NCBI GenBank assembly: GCA_024640305.1
Contig: JAHEFG010000001.1
Location: forward strand, 55,843-119,842
Direction: 5' to 3'
From: Gammaproteobacteria bacterium
GTDB lineage: Bacteria > Pseudomonadota > Gammaproteobacteria > Steroidobacterales > Woeseiaceae
DNA length: 64,000 nucleotides
Translations under genes and position numbers: made by a program
Shown here: in pieces, positions 44,103-54,019 of the stretch
Position numbering within the stretch: the first letter of the stretch is position 1
How the letters are laid out: every line of letters begins with the position of its first letter
Notes under the pieces: generated by a model
Seen by the model: only the letters and a program-made list of their open reading frames with translations
The model's database searches: none
What the model was told of the DNA's origin: nothing

Positions 44103-45575
44103 ATGGCCGAAAAAACGGGATTCGTACGTAGCTTCCTGATCGTTGCTCTGCTGCTGGGTGCTGGCACCGCAGCAGCGCAGGACGAACTCAGAAATACATT
44201 CTTCAGAGATGCTGACGCGGCCAAGGCTGCTGCAGAGGCAGCGGACGCACAATTGCTCGCGCCACGCAGCTACGAACGCGGCATGAGTGAGTACAATGCC
44301 GCCGAGGTCGCACTCGAACGCGGTCGGAATATTGATACCGTTCGTTCAAATGCTGCCGACGCAACACGCTACTTTAAAGATGCAAGGACTGCCGCTGAAC
44401 TGGCGTCAACGGCACTCGCGCAGGTCATGAAGAGCCGCCAGGACGCAGCGAACGCCCGTGCACCGGAGTTATCAGCGGAAATCTGGCAGGCTGCACAGCG
44501 CAAATTCGGTGATGCAATTCGTATGCTCGAGCGCGGCGACCTGAAGAACGCAAAGCGGCGCGAGATTGAGGCAACCAGCCTTTACCGGGACGCCGAACTC
44601 GTAGCTATCAAAGCGCAGTACCTGAGCGAGACGCGACGTCTGCTTGCAGATGCCGACCGCGCGCGGGTTGGTCGCTATGCGCCGATAACACTCGGCAAGG
44701 CCAAGCAATTGCTTGCCAACGCCGAACGCGAACTGAATGAGAACCGGTACGATACCGACCTGCCCCGCAACCTTGCACGGCAAGCCAATTACGAAGCCAA
44801 ACATGCAATCTACCTTTCGGAAATAGGCGGTAAGGTTCGCGACCGGGATTTGACCGCGGAACAACTCGTGCTGGAGTGGGAAAAGTCGCTGCGTGAGGTG
44901 GCGGGTGCTGCCGACATCGTGCCCGATATGGAGCAGGGTCCCGTCAACCTGGAGCGGTCGCTGGTCGCCTATATCGACCAGATGCGAAAGGACAACCAGG
45001 CACTCGGCCAGGAAAAGGCTGAAAACGAAACGCGCCTTGCTGACATGGAAGAAGAGATGCGCGCGCTCGACGAAAGGCTCGGCGGTGCTACTGAAGAACG
45101 CGCTGCTCTCGTCCAGCGGCTCGAAGCTCTGGCTCGTGTTAAGCAGCAATTCGAACAAGTCGAGAAGATGTTCACAGCGGCCGAAGCTCGCGTGTTCCGC
45201 GAAGGCAATAACATTATCCTGCGTTTGGTCGGGCTGACGTTTGACAGCGGCGCGTCAGACATTCGGCCGGCGAGTTTTGACCTCCTCGGCAAGGTCGAAA
45301 AAGCGATTGACGTGTTTCCGCGCAGCGAATTGATCATTGAAGGCCATACCGACTCATTCGGCGGCGACGACTTCAACCAGACACTATCGCAGGAGCGAGC
45401 GGAGTCGGTTCAGCAGTACATGGTCAACGCGATGAGAATTCCGACATATAGACTGATCGCTACTGGCTACGGTGAGACGCGACCCGTAGCGAGCAATGAA
45501 ACGGAATCCGGTCGTGAACGCAATCGCCGTATAGACATCGTTATCCGACCGAATCTCGAAGCGATCGAGGAATAG
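44103..45575 (+). CDS. OmpA-family peptidoglycan-associated protein with DUF4398-like/coiled-coil region
   Basis: A 490-residue exported protein. A signal peptide (cut near TAAAQDE) is followed by a long Ala/Glu-rich helical region (about 30-350, resembling DUF4398 and coiled coil, with repeated A-x-x-x-A-A rhythm) and a C-terminal OmpA domain (about 365-480): LTFDSGASDIRPAS, IIEGHTDSFGGDDFNQTLSQERAESVQQYM, GYGETRPVASNETESGRERNRRIDI. That domain binds peptidoglycan noncovalently. The protein should sit in the periplasm or outer membrane and tie the envelope to the wall. Convergent with the lipase-like gene. Confidence 0.88.
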   Translation: MAEKTGFVRSFLIVALLLGAGTAAAQDELRNTFFRDADAAKAAAEAADAQLLAPRSYERGMSEYNAAEVALERGRNIDTVRSNAADATRYFKDARTAAELASTALAQVMKSRQDAANARAPELSAEIWQAAQRKFGDAIRMLERGDLKNAKRREIEATSLYRDAELVAIKAQYLSETRRLLADADRARVGRYAPITLGKAKQLLANAERELNENRYDTDLPRNLARQANYEAKHAIYLSEIGGKVRDRDLTAEQLVLEWEKSLREVAGAADIVPDMEQGPVNLERSLVAYIDQMRKDNQALGQEKAENETRLADMEEEMRALDERLGGATEERAALVQRLEALARVKQQFEQVEKMFTAAEARVFREGNNIILRLVGLTFDSGASDIRPASFDLLGKVEKAIDVFPRSELIIEGHTDSFGGDDFNQTLSQERAESVQQYMVNAMRIPTYRLIATGYGETRPVASNETESGRERNRRIDIVIRPNLEAIEE

Positions 45576-45585
45576 GATGAGGGTC

Positions 45586-46494
45586 TTACGGCCTGTCGCA
45601 TGAGCGCCACCACTCTGTAACGACTTTTGCCGTAACGTCATTGGCCAGATAGCCGTATTCGGCGTGCACATTAAGTTCGCCGTCCAGTCGGAAGTAGTTG
45701 TGCATTTCGCCATCCTGTATCGAATCGACAAGACCCAACTCAAGCATTTGGGCAAAGTCGGCGGCAATATTGGGGTTGAGTGCCGTTAAATCACCGACGG
45801 ATGTCAGGTTGACCCAGCGACGGATATTGTTCGGATAGCGGCGCTCGCCGCTCTCACCCCTGCCCTGCAGGCGCCGCTGAATGTAATTCTGACCAAGCGG
45901 GCTGCCCATGGTCAGAAATTGATCAATCTGCGCACTATCATGATCCCTGTGAGCCATTTGCCAAAGGCTGTCGTACGCTATGACAGAACCCATGCTATGG
46001 GCAATAAGCAAGACAGGACGCTGCGCCTCACAGGCGGCGCGCAAAGGAATCTTCAGCATTTGCCGCGTATGCTCTGCAATGTCGTCGTTGTTTCTGACAT
46101 AGCGGAGCAGGTCCCGCAAATGCAATTCCATGCGTTCGGTTGCGATATGCGGAATCAGGAAAGGCAATAAATCGCCCAGCAAAAATACTCGTCGCGTGAG
46201 TCGACGTTCCCATGATGACGCTTCAGCAATATCGGCCTCAGTCGGACCTTCCTGCGCGATAACCGCATCGATCGACGCAGCATCGAGAGCAATATCGCGA
46301 TGCGTTCGATAAAAGTCATAAGTCCAGGAAATAACGTCAAAGCAATGCAGGTTTGCCGCAATATCCAGCGCAACCTTTTCGTCCCGACGCCGAATGCCGG
46401 CGATCAGACAGCGAAACAAGGCCTCCCTGTGGATCCCGTGTTCGGGCTTTGGAAGCAAGCCGGGAATGTAAATTATCAGCGGTAGCTTGGTCAT
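45586..46494 (-). CDS. Alpha/beta-hydrolase fold protein (lipase-like)
   Basis: A 302-residue cytosolic protein. It begins MTKLPLIIYIPGLLP and carries a nucleophile elbow LLIAHSMGSVIAYDSLW (S in H-S-M-G), followed by LTMGSPLG. A histidine in the C-terminal HAEYGYLAND region could complete the triad. The frame is open upstream to 46554, but ATG 46494 gives the natural start. Similar to DUF-type lipase/esterase proteins that lack signal peptides. Substrate unknown. Confidence 0.75.
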   Translation of the reverse strand: MTKLPLIIYIPGLLPKPEHGIHREALFRCLIAGIRRRDEKVALDIAANLHCFDVISWTYDFYRTHRDIALDAASIDAVIAQEGPTEADIAEASSWERRLTRRVFLLGDLLPFLIPHIATERMELHLRDLLRYVRNNDDIAEHTRQMLKIPLRAACEAQRPVLLIAHSMGSVIAYDSLWQMAHRDHDSAQIDQFLTMGSPLGQNYIQRRLQGRGESGERRYPNNIRRWVNLTSVGDLTALNPNIAADFAQMLELGLVDSIQDGEMHNYFRLDGELNVHAEYGYLANDVTAKVVTEWWRSCDRP

Positions 46495-46581
46495 TGAATT
46501 GCAGTGATATCGAGCTATTCGACCATTGTCAGCCCATTGCGTAAACTGCTGCAAGCTGAGTCCTTCAAGGGGTGAAAGACA

Positions 46582-47001
46582 ATGAAGTATCTACATACGA
46601 TGGTGCGCGTCACTGACGTTGAAAAATCGCTCGACTTTTATTGCGACAAGCTGGGCCTCGTCGAGCTACATCGTAAAGAGAGCGAGCAGGGTCGATTTAC
46701 GTTGATCTTCCTGGCCGCGCCTGGCGATGAAGATGCGCAGGTCGAGCTGACCTGGAACTGGGACCCCGAGGAGTACGGCGAGGGCCGAAATTTTGGGCAC
46801 CTGGCCTATCAGGTCGACGACATCTATGCGACGTGCCAGCGCTTGATGGACGGAGGCGCTACCATAAACCGTCCGCCGCGTGACGGTCACATGGCCTTTG
46901 TGCGATCACCGGACAATATCTCGATCGAGCTATTACAAAAAGGCGACGCATTGGCTGCAGCCGAACCGTGGGCGTCGATGCCGAACAGCGGCCATTGGTG
47001 A
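46582..47001 (+). CDS. gloA: Lactoylglutathione lyase (glyoxalase I) family protein
   Basis: A 139-residue VOC protein close to glyoxalase I. It starts [20 protein letters not shown] (H5 as metal ligand), has VELTWNWD with the glutamate ligand, [14 protein letters not shown] with the second histidine, and ISIELLQKG with the final glutamate: all four metal ligands are present. It would detoxify methylglyoxal-glutathione. A strong AAGGGG ribosome site precedes the ATG. Its stop is 3 nt from the convergent batD stop. Confidence 0.9.
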   Translation: MKYLHTMVRVTDVEKSLDFYCDKLGLVELHRKESEQGRFTLIFLAAPGDEDAQVELTWNWDPEEYGEGRNFGHLAYQVDDIYATCQRLMDGGATINRPPRDGHMAFVRSPDNISIELLQKGDALAAAEPWASMPNSGHW

Positions 47002-47004
47002 CCT

Positions 47005-48672
47005 TTACGACGTTGGCATGAGTGGCGGTAGAAACTCACCCTTCTCAACTGATTCGTCCTTCAGGACCGAGAATGAGCGAATCGCGCTGGCAAGTTCTCC
47101 GCCATCCCACTCGCCGCTTTGCGGCCCGTAACTCAAGCTCGACAGCTTGCGAAGCTCGTCGGCCAAAGGTGCAGACACGCGCTGTGCAATGACGCCGATG
47201 CTACGCGGTGCGTCATTGGGCCACTGCAGCGCACCCCAGCTGATCATCGCCTGTCGCACGCCCGCACTATCACCTGCCACTGCAGCTTTGCGCGCAGCCC
47301 TGAGCTGTCTCGCCTGTAGCTTGTGAACGGGGGTTGGCGCAGGCGTTCTGGGTTCTTGCTTCGGTCGTGATGACCACCACCACGCTAACAGGGTGACCAG
47401 CCAAACTGCTGCCAGCAACTCGCTGGCGCTGCGCCAGAACCTGTCAGGAACCGCTGTTGTCGTGGCGGTAGCTGCACCCTCTTCGGCCACAACAGCGACT
47501 GCGGCCTCAGGCGGCGGTGGAGCAGGCTCGCCGGACGGCAAAATGTTGATGGATCGCTCAGGCAAACGGGCTACCTGCCATTTACCTGTCGCAATGTTCC
47601 ACCAGGGCACCTCGAGCGCGGGCAGAACCACGGCGCCTTCACCGGTAGCTATCAGCGCGTACTGATCTTTGCGTACACCGCGTATACCGCCTGATTCGAT
47701 ACGCCGGCTCAACTCAGGTTTGTCCGGATAAATATTGATGCCCGCCACGGCTGGCGGATCAAGCGCCGGAATCTGTGTCTCCAGTTGTCCGAGCACGCTT
47801 GTGGTTACGTGCCGCGTTAGCGGTTCACCGGCCTGGATTTGATCCGTTTCCGCCGACCAGTCCTCGAATAATTGCAGGCTGCGGGCCGGTAGCCAAACTG
47901 CGTCGGCATAGTCCGCCGGCGGCGCCGGAACCGGCAAAACAGTAACGGACTGAGACTCGGACTCGTACATTTTGCGACCCGTGATGCGGCCGTCGCGTAA
48001 CACTCGAGCCTCAAATCTTGCCGGCGAAATCTCTATCTCGCCGCTTTCTTGCGGGTACAGCGCGTATACGCGCTCGACAACCTGGTAGGCAGTGCCATCG
48101 ATTATCGCTTCATAGCTGCGATCGTCACCGGCAAGTTCGCTGAGGGTCTCGACACCACTGATAACTGGCTCGCGCAACGCGGGCTGGCGAGTGGCTACGG
48201 CGCGATAGATCTTTACCGTGAGAAGAACCTGCGCCTGCACGTAGGTTTCATCAAAATCGACCTCACTCGTTACAAACACATCGGCTTCACCGGGAGGCGC
48301 GTAGCTCGGCTCACTGACCATGATCGTCAACGGATCACTGCTTTCATTGCCAATGGAGATCGAAGGAATCGTGAGTTGACCCGCGCTCCTTGGCATCAAC
48401 ACGAATGTCCACGTCTTGCTGCGCCGGATCTGGCCATTAACGATGGTCGTGTTGCTGAGCTGACTTCCCTGCCCGACATAAAAATCCTTGTCGAGAATCG
48501 AGACGTCTGGTTGCATTTCGATGTTGGTATCGGAGATTACCTCGAGCGTGAATGACTCGTTCAGTTCAATATCTGCACGATCCACGCGAGCAACCACTGT
48601 CGCGAACACCTCACTGCATATCAAGAGTGTTGCGATCGCCACGGGGATGACTTTTCCTGCTGTCTTTACCAC
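47005..48672 (-). CDS. batD: BatD-like oxygen-tolerance protein
   Basis: A 555-residue exported membrane protein. A signal peptide leads to beta-rich periplasmic domains, with the early segment VGQGSQLSNTTIVNGQIRRSKTWTFVLMPRSAGQLTIPSISI typical of BatD. A membrane helix is at about 415-435 (LLAAVWLVTLLAWWW), followed by a short helical cytoplasmic tail. BatD is the last gene of the MoxR/Bat operon here; its start overlaps the BatB/C stop by 7 nt. The operon's role in aerotolerance or envelope stress is known in other bacteria but not proven for this type. Confidence 0.88.
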   Translation of the reverse strand: MVKTAGKVIPVAIATLLICSEVFATVVARVDRADIELNESFTLEVISDTNIEMQPDVSILDKDFYVGQGSQLSNTTIVNGQIRRSKTWTFVLMPRSAGQLTIPSISIGNESSDPLTIMVSEPSYAPPGEADVFVTSEVDFDETYVQAQVLLTVKIYRAVATRQPALREPVISGVETLSELAGDDRSYEAIIDGTAYQVVERVYALYPQESGEIEISPARFEARVLRDGRITGRKMYESESQSVTVLPVPAPPADYADAVWLPARSLQLFEDWSAETDQIQAGEPLTRHVTTSVLGQLETQIPALDPPAVAGINIYPDKPELSRRIESGGIRGVRKDQYALIATGEGAVVLPALEVPWWNIATGKWQVARLPERSINILPSGEPAPPPPEAAVAVVAEEGAATATTTAVPDRFWRSASELLAAVWLVTLLAWWWSSRPKQEPRTPAPTPVHKLQARQLRAARKAAVAGDSAGVRQAMISWGALQWPNDAPRSIGVIAQRVSAPLADELRKLSSLSYGPQSGEWDGGELASAIRSFSVLKDESVEKGEFLPPLMPTS

Positions 48673-50450
48673 GGTTGTACCTCATCGTCGGGCCAGGTGT
48701 TGTTGCCGTCCTGATCCTTGCCCGTCTTTTGATATTGGTAGCGGAATTTACGCCGCAGCAAGCCGCCCGGATCGTTCGGTATGCGACGCAACCATTGTTC
48801 CATCGCCTGCTGCTGCTCCTGCTCACGACGCAGCGCCTCAAGCTCTTCCTGAGTTAGCTGCTGCGCCATTTCTTCATTCTGTTGCGCTTCCTCTGCGGCT
48901 CGCTGTAACTCTTCCTGGAGCGCATCGAGGTCTTCCTGGCTGGCCTCATCTTCGTCGCGCTGCGAATCACCCTCCTGGGGTTCGCCTTCGGAACCGGACT
49001 CGCTCTCCGAACTTTCCTGTGGCTCGCCGTCGCTTTCCGACTGCTCTCCCTCGCCCTGCTGATCTGACGATTCCTGTTGCTGTTCCTGTTCCTGTTGTTG
49101 CTCGAGCAACTGCGTCAGCAGATCTCGATTGTACTCGGCGTCAACATCGTCAGGGTCGATCTCGAGGACCTGCTCGTAGGCGTCGATCGCTGACTCAAGC
49201 TCGCCCTGCCGCGCCAGCGCATTGCCAAGGTTGTACAAACTCCGCGCATTATCGTTTTCAGCAAAAGCTGCCGCGCTTTCTTCGTAGTCTTCCGCACGAT
49301 ACTGGGCAACGGCACGCCAGTCCGGATTTTCGAAAAGCTCGACCGCGTCCGCCGCCTCTCCTTGTTGCAGCTTCCTTTGCGCCTGTTGGTCCCGGGTCAT
49401 CCAGATATCGTCCCAAACCGACGCTTCTACAGGTTGCGACAGCGGCAAAATAGCCAGAGCAACCAGCAACACCCAGCCGCGTCGGAAAGCCATGGCCGCA
49501 AGCGGCAACAGCAGGAATACCAGCCACGGGCCTTCTTCGCGCCAACGATCTGTCGCGAGTGACTCGTCCCCGGCCGCGTGCTGGGCAGCCTCGCCCGACA
49601 ACAACGTGCCAAGATCCCGGTCATCGGTCGTCAGCGTTGCAAAACGCCCTCCGCCGGCTACGGCAAGAGCGCGTAACGAGTGTTCCTCGAGCTTCGGAAC
49701 TGCAATTTGTCCGGATCGATCAGTAACAAAACCACCGCCGACTTTTGGAATCGGCGCACCCTCCGATGTACCGACCGCGAGCACCGACAGCGAGTATCCA
49801 GATGCCCTGAGGTCTCGAGCAGCACGCTCCACAGCCGGCGACGAGCCGCCATCGGTAATTAGCAGCAATTCGCCAGCCCCGGCGCCGGCTTGCTGCAACA
49901 ATTGCCTGCCCTTTTCAATCGCAGCAATCGGGTAACTGCCGCGGCTCGGCATGATATCGGTACTGACGCTGTTAACGAGGGCTGCAATCGTGTCCGTATC
50001 GGTCGTCAGTGGTGTTACCGTGAACGCGTTGGATGAATAGACGATCAGCGCCGTTTGTCCACTGCCACGTTTTTCCAGAATGTCGAGAATCTTAAGGCGC
50101 GCTCGTATCAGGCGACTCGGAGCGACGTCTCGTGCGTCCATGGAGCGCGACAGATCCAGTGCGACGACCAATGCCTGGTCCGAGCGAAATACAGGCTGCT
50201 CAATGCGCTGCCAGGCGGGTCCAGCCAGCGCTATTACGGCGAGCACACCGCCAACCCCGAGCAACAACCAGCGATAGTCGGAGCGGCGTTTGGCAGATCG
50301 TGACAGAACAAATGGTGCGAGCGCCGGATCAACCACGTTCTGCCAATTACCCGGGCCGAGTTTACGGTACGCCAACGAAACAACTGCCGCGAGAACCAAT
50401 GGCAAAGCCCACAACCAGTCGGGGCGAAGAAAATGAAGGTCAGCTGGCAT
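48666..50450 (-). CDS. batB: BatB/BatC fusion: VWA and TPR membrane protein
   Basis: A 594-residue protein. Two N-terminal helices flank a short loop, then a von Willebrand A domain with the MIDAS motif DLSRSMDARD and later LLITDGGSSPAVE, a further membrane helix (near 320-345), TPR repeats (EESAAAFAENDNARSLYNLGNALARQGELESAIDAYEQVLEIDPDDVDAEYNR), and a long Gln/Glu/Ser-rich tail ending in WLRRIPNDPGGLLRRKF. This combines BatB (VWA) and BatC (TPR), separate in some bacteria. ATG 50450 overlaps the batA stop. Confidence 0.88.
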   Translation of the reverse strand: MPADLHFLRPDWLWALPLVLAAVVSLAYRKLGPGNWQNVVDPALAPFVLSRSAKRRSDYRWLLLGVGGVLAVIALAGPAWQRIEQPVFRSDQALVVALDLSRSMDARDVAPSRLIRARLKILDILEKRGSGQTALIVYSSNAFTVTPLTTDTDTIAALVNSVSTDIMPSRGSYPIAAIEKGRQLLQQAGAGAGELLLITDGGSSPAVERAARDLRASGYSLSVLAVGTSEGAPIPKVGGGFVTDRSGQIAVPKLEEHSLRALAVAGGGRFATLTTDDRDLGTLLSGEAAQHAAGDESLATDRWREEGPWLVFLLLPLAAMAFRRGWVLLVALAILPLSQPVEASVWDDIWMTRDQQAQRKLQQGEAADAVELFENPDWRAVAQYRAEDYEESAAAFAENDNARSLYNLGNALARQGELESAIDAYEQVLEIDPDDVDAEYNRDLLTQLLEQQQEQEQQQESSDQQGEGEQSESDGEPQESSESESGSEGEPQEGDSQRDEDEASQEDLDALQEELQRAAEEAQQNEEMAQQLTQEELEALRREQEQQQAMEQWLRRIPNDPGGLLRRKFRYQYQKTGKDQDGNNTWPDDEVQPW

Positions 50451-51474
50451 CGGCTTGAACTCTCGACTGCCAGCGAATCGCCAGATTTTGCAGAAGGCTG
50501 ACAACTGCGAGCAATGCGGCAAGTGCAAATGCGCCAGCCAGCGGCCAGTAATAGAGTGACTTCACGGGCCTGAAGCCGGCCTCAGGTTCGTCGACCGGCT
50601 CGAGTTCGTCGACCAGGCGGTATATGTCCTGCAGCCCTGCCGTATCCTTGGCTCGAAAGTAGCGCCCACCGGTCATTTCGGCTATGCCTGTCAGGGTCTC
50701 CTCGTCAAGATCAGCAGAAGGGTTGATGTTACGACGGCCACCGATCAACGACGAGACTTCCAGCTGCTCTGCGCCGATGCCGATCGTGTAAACACGCAGG
50801 CCAACCTGTTGCGCCAGTTCTGCTGCCTTGAGCGGCTCGACTTCGCCCGCGGTGTTCGCACCATCAGTGAGCAAGACAAGTACCTGCTCGCTGCCATCTA
50901 CTTCCTGGTCGTGAATGCGTTTTACAGCGAGCGTTATCGCGTCGCCAATGGCCGTCTTCTCGCCCGCAAGACCAATAAAGGCCTCGAGCAACAAGACCTT
51001 TACCGTTTCCCTGTCCAACGTCAGCGGCACTTGCAGGTAGGCGCGCTCGCCAAACAGAATCAGGCCGATGCGATCGCCTTCGCGGCGACTGATGAAATCG
51101 CTGGCGACAGCCTTTGTCGCCGTCAGGCGATCCACGCGCCGGTTACCGAGTTCGAAATCCTTTTGGTCCATACTGCCCGACAGATCGACCGCGAGCATCA
51201 GGTTGCGCCCGGATACTGGTACGTCCAGTTCGTCGCCAATACGCTCCGGCCGCGCTGCCGCGAGCACCAGCAGGACCCAGGCAACAGCCGCCAACCAGAA
51301 GCGCCAATTCAATAGCTGCTCGGTCTCTGAGCGATGGCTCAGTACTGCAAACGCATCCAGCTGGGGTACGCGAAGACCGGCATCCTGCAGGCTGGCCGAT
51401 TCCGACAGCAGCCGGCGCGCAATAAACGGCAGCGGCAATGCCAGCAGCACCCAGGGCCAGGCGAGCGACCACAT
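50440..51474 (-). CDS. batA: BatA: VWA-domain membrane protein
   Basis: A 344-residue protein. N-terminal helices (about 4-20 and 60-77) precede a VWA domain with MIDAS DLSGSMDQKDF and LLTDGANTAGEVEPLKAA, and a C-terminal membrane helix (about 307-328). Divalent metal-dependent protein contacts through the VWA domain are expected. It starts at the very base where the DUF4381 gene ends and overlaps the next gene, so expression is coupled. Confidence 0.9.
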   Translation of the reverse strand: MWSLAWPWVLLALPLPFIARRLLSESASLQDAGLRVPQLDAFAVLSHRSETEQLLNWRFWLAAVAWVLLVLAAARPERIGDELDVPVSGRNLMLAVDLSGSMDQKDFELGNRRVDRLTATKAVASDFISRREGDRIGLILFGERAYLQVPLTLDRETVKVLLLEAFIGLAGEKTAIGDAITLAVKRIHDQEVDGSEQVLVLLTDGANTAGEVEPLKAAELAQQVGLRVYTIGIGAEQLEVSSLIGGRRNINPSADLDEETLTGIAEMTGGRYFRAKDTAGLQDIYRLVDELEPVDEPEAGFRPVKSLYYWPLAGAFALAALLAVVSLLQNLAIRWQSRVQADAS

Positions 51475-51965
51475 CAGTGCTGCGCTCCGACCGGCGTCGC
51501 CAGCCGTTGCCTGATAGCCGACAGCAGTTCGACCAGGTCCATCGCTGTGATGTCGTCGCCCGGTTTCCGGTATGGCAGCTCAAGCAACTTGCGGCCCGCT
51601 TCCGCCTGGAATCGTGGTTCGTCGAAATCGCGATCCAGCCACGCCAGCCAGGCATCGCCGGTGAGGCCGGCCACCTCGCCACGCGGCGCATAGGCAAGCA
51701 TGGTACGGCGCAGCAATTCGGACAGCTCGCGGCTGAGCCTGACTGCGTCGTGGTGCAGTTCGAAATCTGCCGTGAGTTGATCGAGCTGTCGCAGTGCATG
51801 GCGACGATAAGCCCCGCGGGCTCGGGTGCGCAGATACCATCGAAGCAGGAAGGCCAGACCGACGACAACCAGTGCGGTTACCAACCACCAGCCAGGCGCG
51901 AGCGGCCACCAGCTAATCGCATCCGGCAAGTGCAGGTCTCGAAGCGGAATTTGCTGCGGATCCAT
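51474..51965 (-). CDS. DUF4381 domain membrane protein
   Basis: A 163-residue protein beginning MDPQQIPLRDLHLPDAISWWPLAPGWW, with one membrane helix (about 24-46) and a basic helical cytoplasmic part. This N-terminal pattern and position between the DUF58 and BatA genes are typical of DUF4381. Frame open upstream to 52058 but ATG 51965 overlaps the previous stop by one base, as elsewhere in this operon. Function unknown; part of the MoxR-VWA system. Confidence 0.87.
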   Translation of the reverse strand: MDPQQIPLRDLHLPDAISWWPLAPGWWLVTALVVVGLAFLLRWYLRTRARGAYRRHALRQLDQLTADFELHHDAVRLSRELSELLRRTMLAYAPRGEVAGLTGDAWLAWLDRDFDEPRFQAEAGRKLLELPYRKPGDDITAMDLVELLSAIRQRLATPVGAQH

Positions 51966-52912
51966 CAGTGTGTTCTCCGCCCGAGCGCAGCCTGCAGCGT
52001 TGTGACCGGATCGTCTTCTGTCGACATTGACATCAGGTGCACTCCATAACGATGACAAAAGGCCTCAAGCTCATCTGTGCGTTTCGTGAACGCATCGCTG
52101 TAGTCGCGCCGCGCAGATTTCGCGATGGTATCTATCGCCAGTTCGTCGTTACGTGAAACCAGGCGGTATCGCCCCGGTGGCGGCAACTTCCGCTCCAGAG
52201 GATCATTGAGGAATACGGCGAGAACCTCGTTGTGGCGCGCCACGCTCGACAAGTAGGACTGCGCCGCTCGTGAGAAGCCCAGAAAATCGCTGAGCACGAC
52301 CACAAGGCTGCCGGGCCGGGCAACACGACGCAGGGCAGACATCGCCTGGGTCAGCGCTGCTTCGGAGTCAGTCTCCGGTGCCCGCTCACGATTCTCCCAG
52401 TCCGGATGGTTGACGAGTTCGTGTACGAACCTGAGCGCTGCCCGTCGGCCCAGCCTTGGTTTGAGTTCGCGGTGTGTCGTGTCGCCAAAGATCAGGCCGC
52501 CGAGTCGATCACCGCGATGATGCGCCGCCCACGACAGCAATGCTGCCGCACGGCTGGCATTAACTGATTTGAAACAACCGCGGGTCGCAAAGTGCATGCT
52601 CGAACGCAGGTCTGTGACCACCAGGACGGGTCGTTCGCGCTCTTCTCGAAACAACTTGGTATATGCCGTTGTGCTGCGCGCTGTTACGCGCCAGTCAATG
52701 CTGCGCGGATCGTCGCCTGGCTGGTAGGGTCTGGATTCGTCGAACTCCATGCCGCGACCGCGAAAATGAGAAACGTAAGCACCCGTTTGCAGGGAATTCA
52801 CGCGCAGCGCATCGAGCGCGATTGCACGCGCCGGCCCGTTGAGTCGAATCAGCCCGGCCTGGCTGACGCTAACCGGCGACGCGTCCTCGTACATGTGGTC
52901 CAACAGGGGCAC
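51965..52912 (-). CDS. DUF58 domain protein
   Basis: A 315-residue soluble protein with the DUF58 core GRGMEFDESRPYQPGDDPRSIDWRVTARS, followed by a VWA-like region with VVTDLRSSM and VVVLSDFLG. No signal peptide. DUF58 proteins always accompany MoxR ATPases and VWA proteins and are thought to be chaperone partners. Start overlaps the MoxR stop by one base. Confidence 0.92.
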   Translation of the reverse strand: MPLLDHMYEDASPVSVSQAGLIRLNGPARAIALDALRVNSLQTGAYVSHFRGRGMEFDESRPYQPGDDPRSIDWRVTARSTTAYTKLFREERERPVLVVTDLRSSMHFATRGCFKSVNASRAAALLSWAAHHRGDRLGGLIFGDTTHRELKPRLGRRAALRFVHELVNHPDWENRERAPETDSEAALTQAMSALRRVARPGSLVVVLSDFLGFSRAAQSYLSSVARHNEVLAVFLNDPLERKLPPPGRYRLVSRNDELAIDTIAKSARRDYSDAFTKRTDELEAFCHRYGVHLMSMSTEDDPVTTLQAALGRRTH

Positions 52913-53880
52913 TAGGGGACTCCGACACCATCCAGGATACGTTCGATGATGGAGTTTTCGTTAATGCCATCGGCTTCCGCTTCGAAACTCAATACGAGCC
53001 TGTGACGCAACACGTCTTTGGCAACGGCCTGGATATCCTCCGGACCGACGTAGTCTCGCCCGGACAACCAGGCATGCGCGCGCGCGGCACGATCGATGCC
53101 CATGCTGGCGCGCGGGCTGGCACCGTACATTACCTGCCCTTCGAGAGACTCATCGACGCGACCCGGATCGCGGGTGGCGACGACGATATTGATGATGTAT
53201 TCCTCGAGTTCATCGGCGAGATGCAGCCTGAGAATGTCCTGTCGCGCCTGCATGATCGATGCCAGCGACAATAATTCCGGCGGCTGAAACGCGTCGCGTT
53301 CACCGGATTTCGCCTCGTCGCGGTTCAGGACAAGAATGCGGCGTTCATCCGCAATCGTCGGGTAGCCCACTTCGACATGCAACAGGAAGCGATCAAGCTG
53401 AGCCTCAGGCAGAGGATAAGTACCTTCCTGCTCGATAGGGTTCTGCGTGGCCATGACCATGAACAGATCCTCAAGCGGATAGCTGCGATCACCGACGGTG
53501 ATCTGGCGTTCTTCCATCGCCTCGAGCAAAGCCGATTGTACTTTGGCCGGCGCGCGGTTGATCTCGTCCGCCAGGATCAGGTTGTGAAACAGTGGCCCCT
53601 TGCGAAACTCGAAGGTGCCTTCCTGCGGGCGGTAAATATCCGTGCCAGTCAGGTCTGCTGGCAGCAAATCCGGTGTAAATTGCAGGCGATGAAAATCACC
53701 CTCGATGCTTTCGGCAAGAACTTTGATCGCTCGTGTCTTCGCAAGGCCCGGCGCGCCCTCTACCAGGAGGTGGCCATCACACAGCAGCGCAATCAGCATG
53801 CGGTTGATCAGGTGCGACTGCCCGATGATCAGGCTGCTGGCATGCGCCTCAAGTTGCTGGAATTGTTCTACGACACTCAT
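52912..53880 (-). CDS. MoxR-family AAA+ ATPase
   Basis: A 322-residue AAA+ ATPase. Walker A is EGAPGLAKTR, Walker B ILADEINRAPAKVQSALLEAMEE, sensor 1 VMATQNPIEQEGTYPLPEAQLDRFL, followed by the C-terminal helical lid (GASPRASM). ATG 53880 with GGAG 6 nt upstream is the likely start (a TTG precedes it). First gene of the six-gene operon; MoxR proteins act as chaperones for the VWA proteins encoded with them. Confidence 0.94.
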   Translation of the reverse strand: MSVVEQFQQLEAHASSLIIGQSHLINRMLIALLCDGHLLVEGAPGLAKTRAIKVLAESIEGDFHRLQFTPDLLPADLTGTDIYRPQEGTFEFRKGPLFHNLILADEINRAPAKVQSALLEAMEERQITVGDRSYPLEDLFMVMATQNPIEQEGTYPLPEAQLDRFLLHVEVGYPTIADERRILVLNRDEAKSGERDAFQPPELLSLASIMQARQDILRLHLADELEEYIINIVVATRDPGRVDESLEGQVMYGASPRASMGIDRAARAHAWLSGRDYVGPEDIQAVAKDVLRHRLVLSFEAEADGINENSIIERILDGVGVP

Positions 53881-54019
53881 CAATGACTCCGGACTAAATT
53901 TCGGCGTGCCATTCTAGTGATGATGCGCGTGCAGGCCAACTCGTCGCGATGTTTTTTGCTCATACGGGCTCCACTTTGGTATTAATGCTCCCTCTTTCGA
54001 CAGCGGCCGAATCAATACA

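Noticed and set aside
43863..44252. Minus-strand 129-codon frame before the OmpA-like gene
   Set aside because: Half of it lies antisense to the OmpA-like signal peptide region; Cys-rich, no ribosome site, and it would overlap the promoter region.
48488..49453. Plus-strand open frame of 321 codons
   Set aside because: Antisense to batD and the Gln/Glu tail of BatB/C; Arg/Pro/Ala-rich translation without protein-like features.
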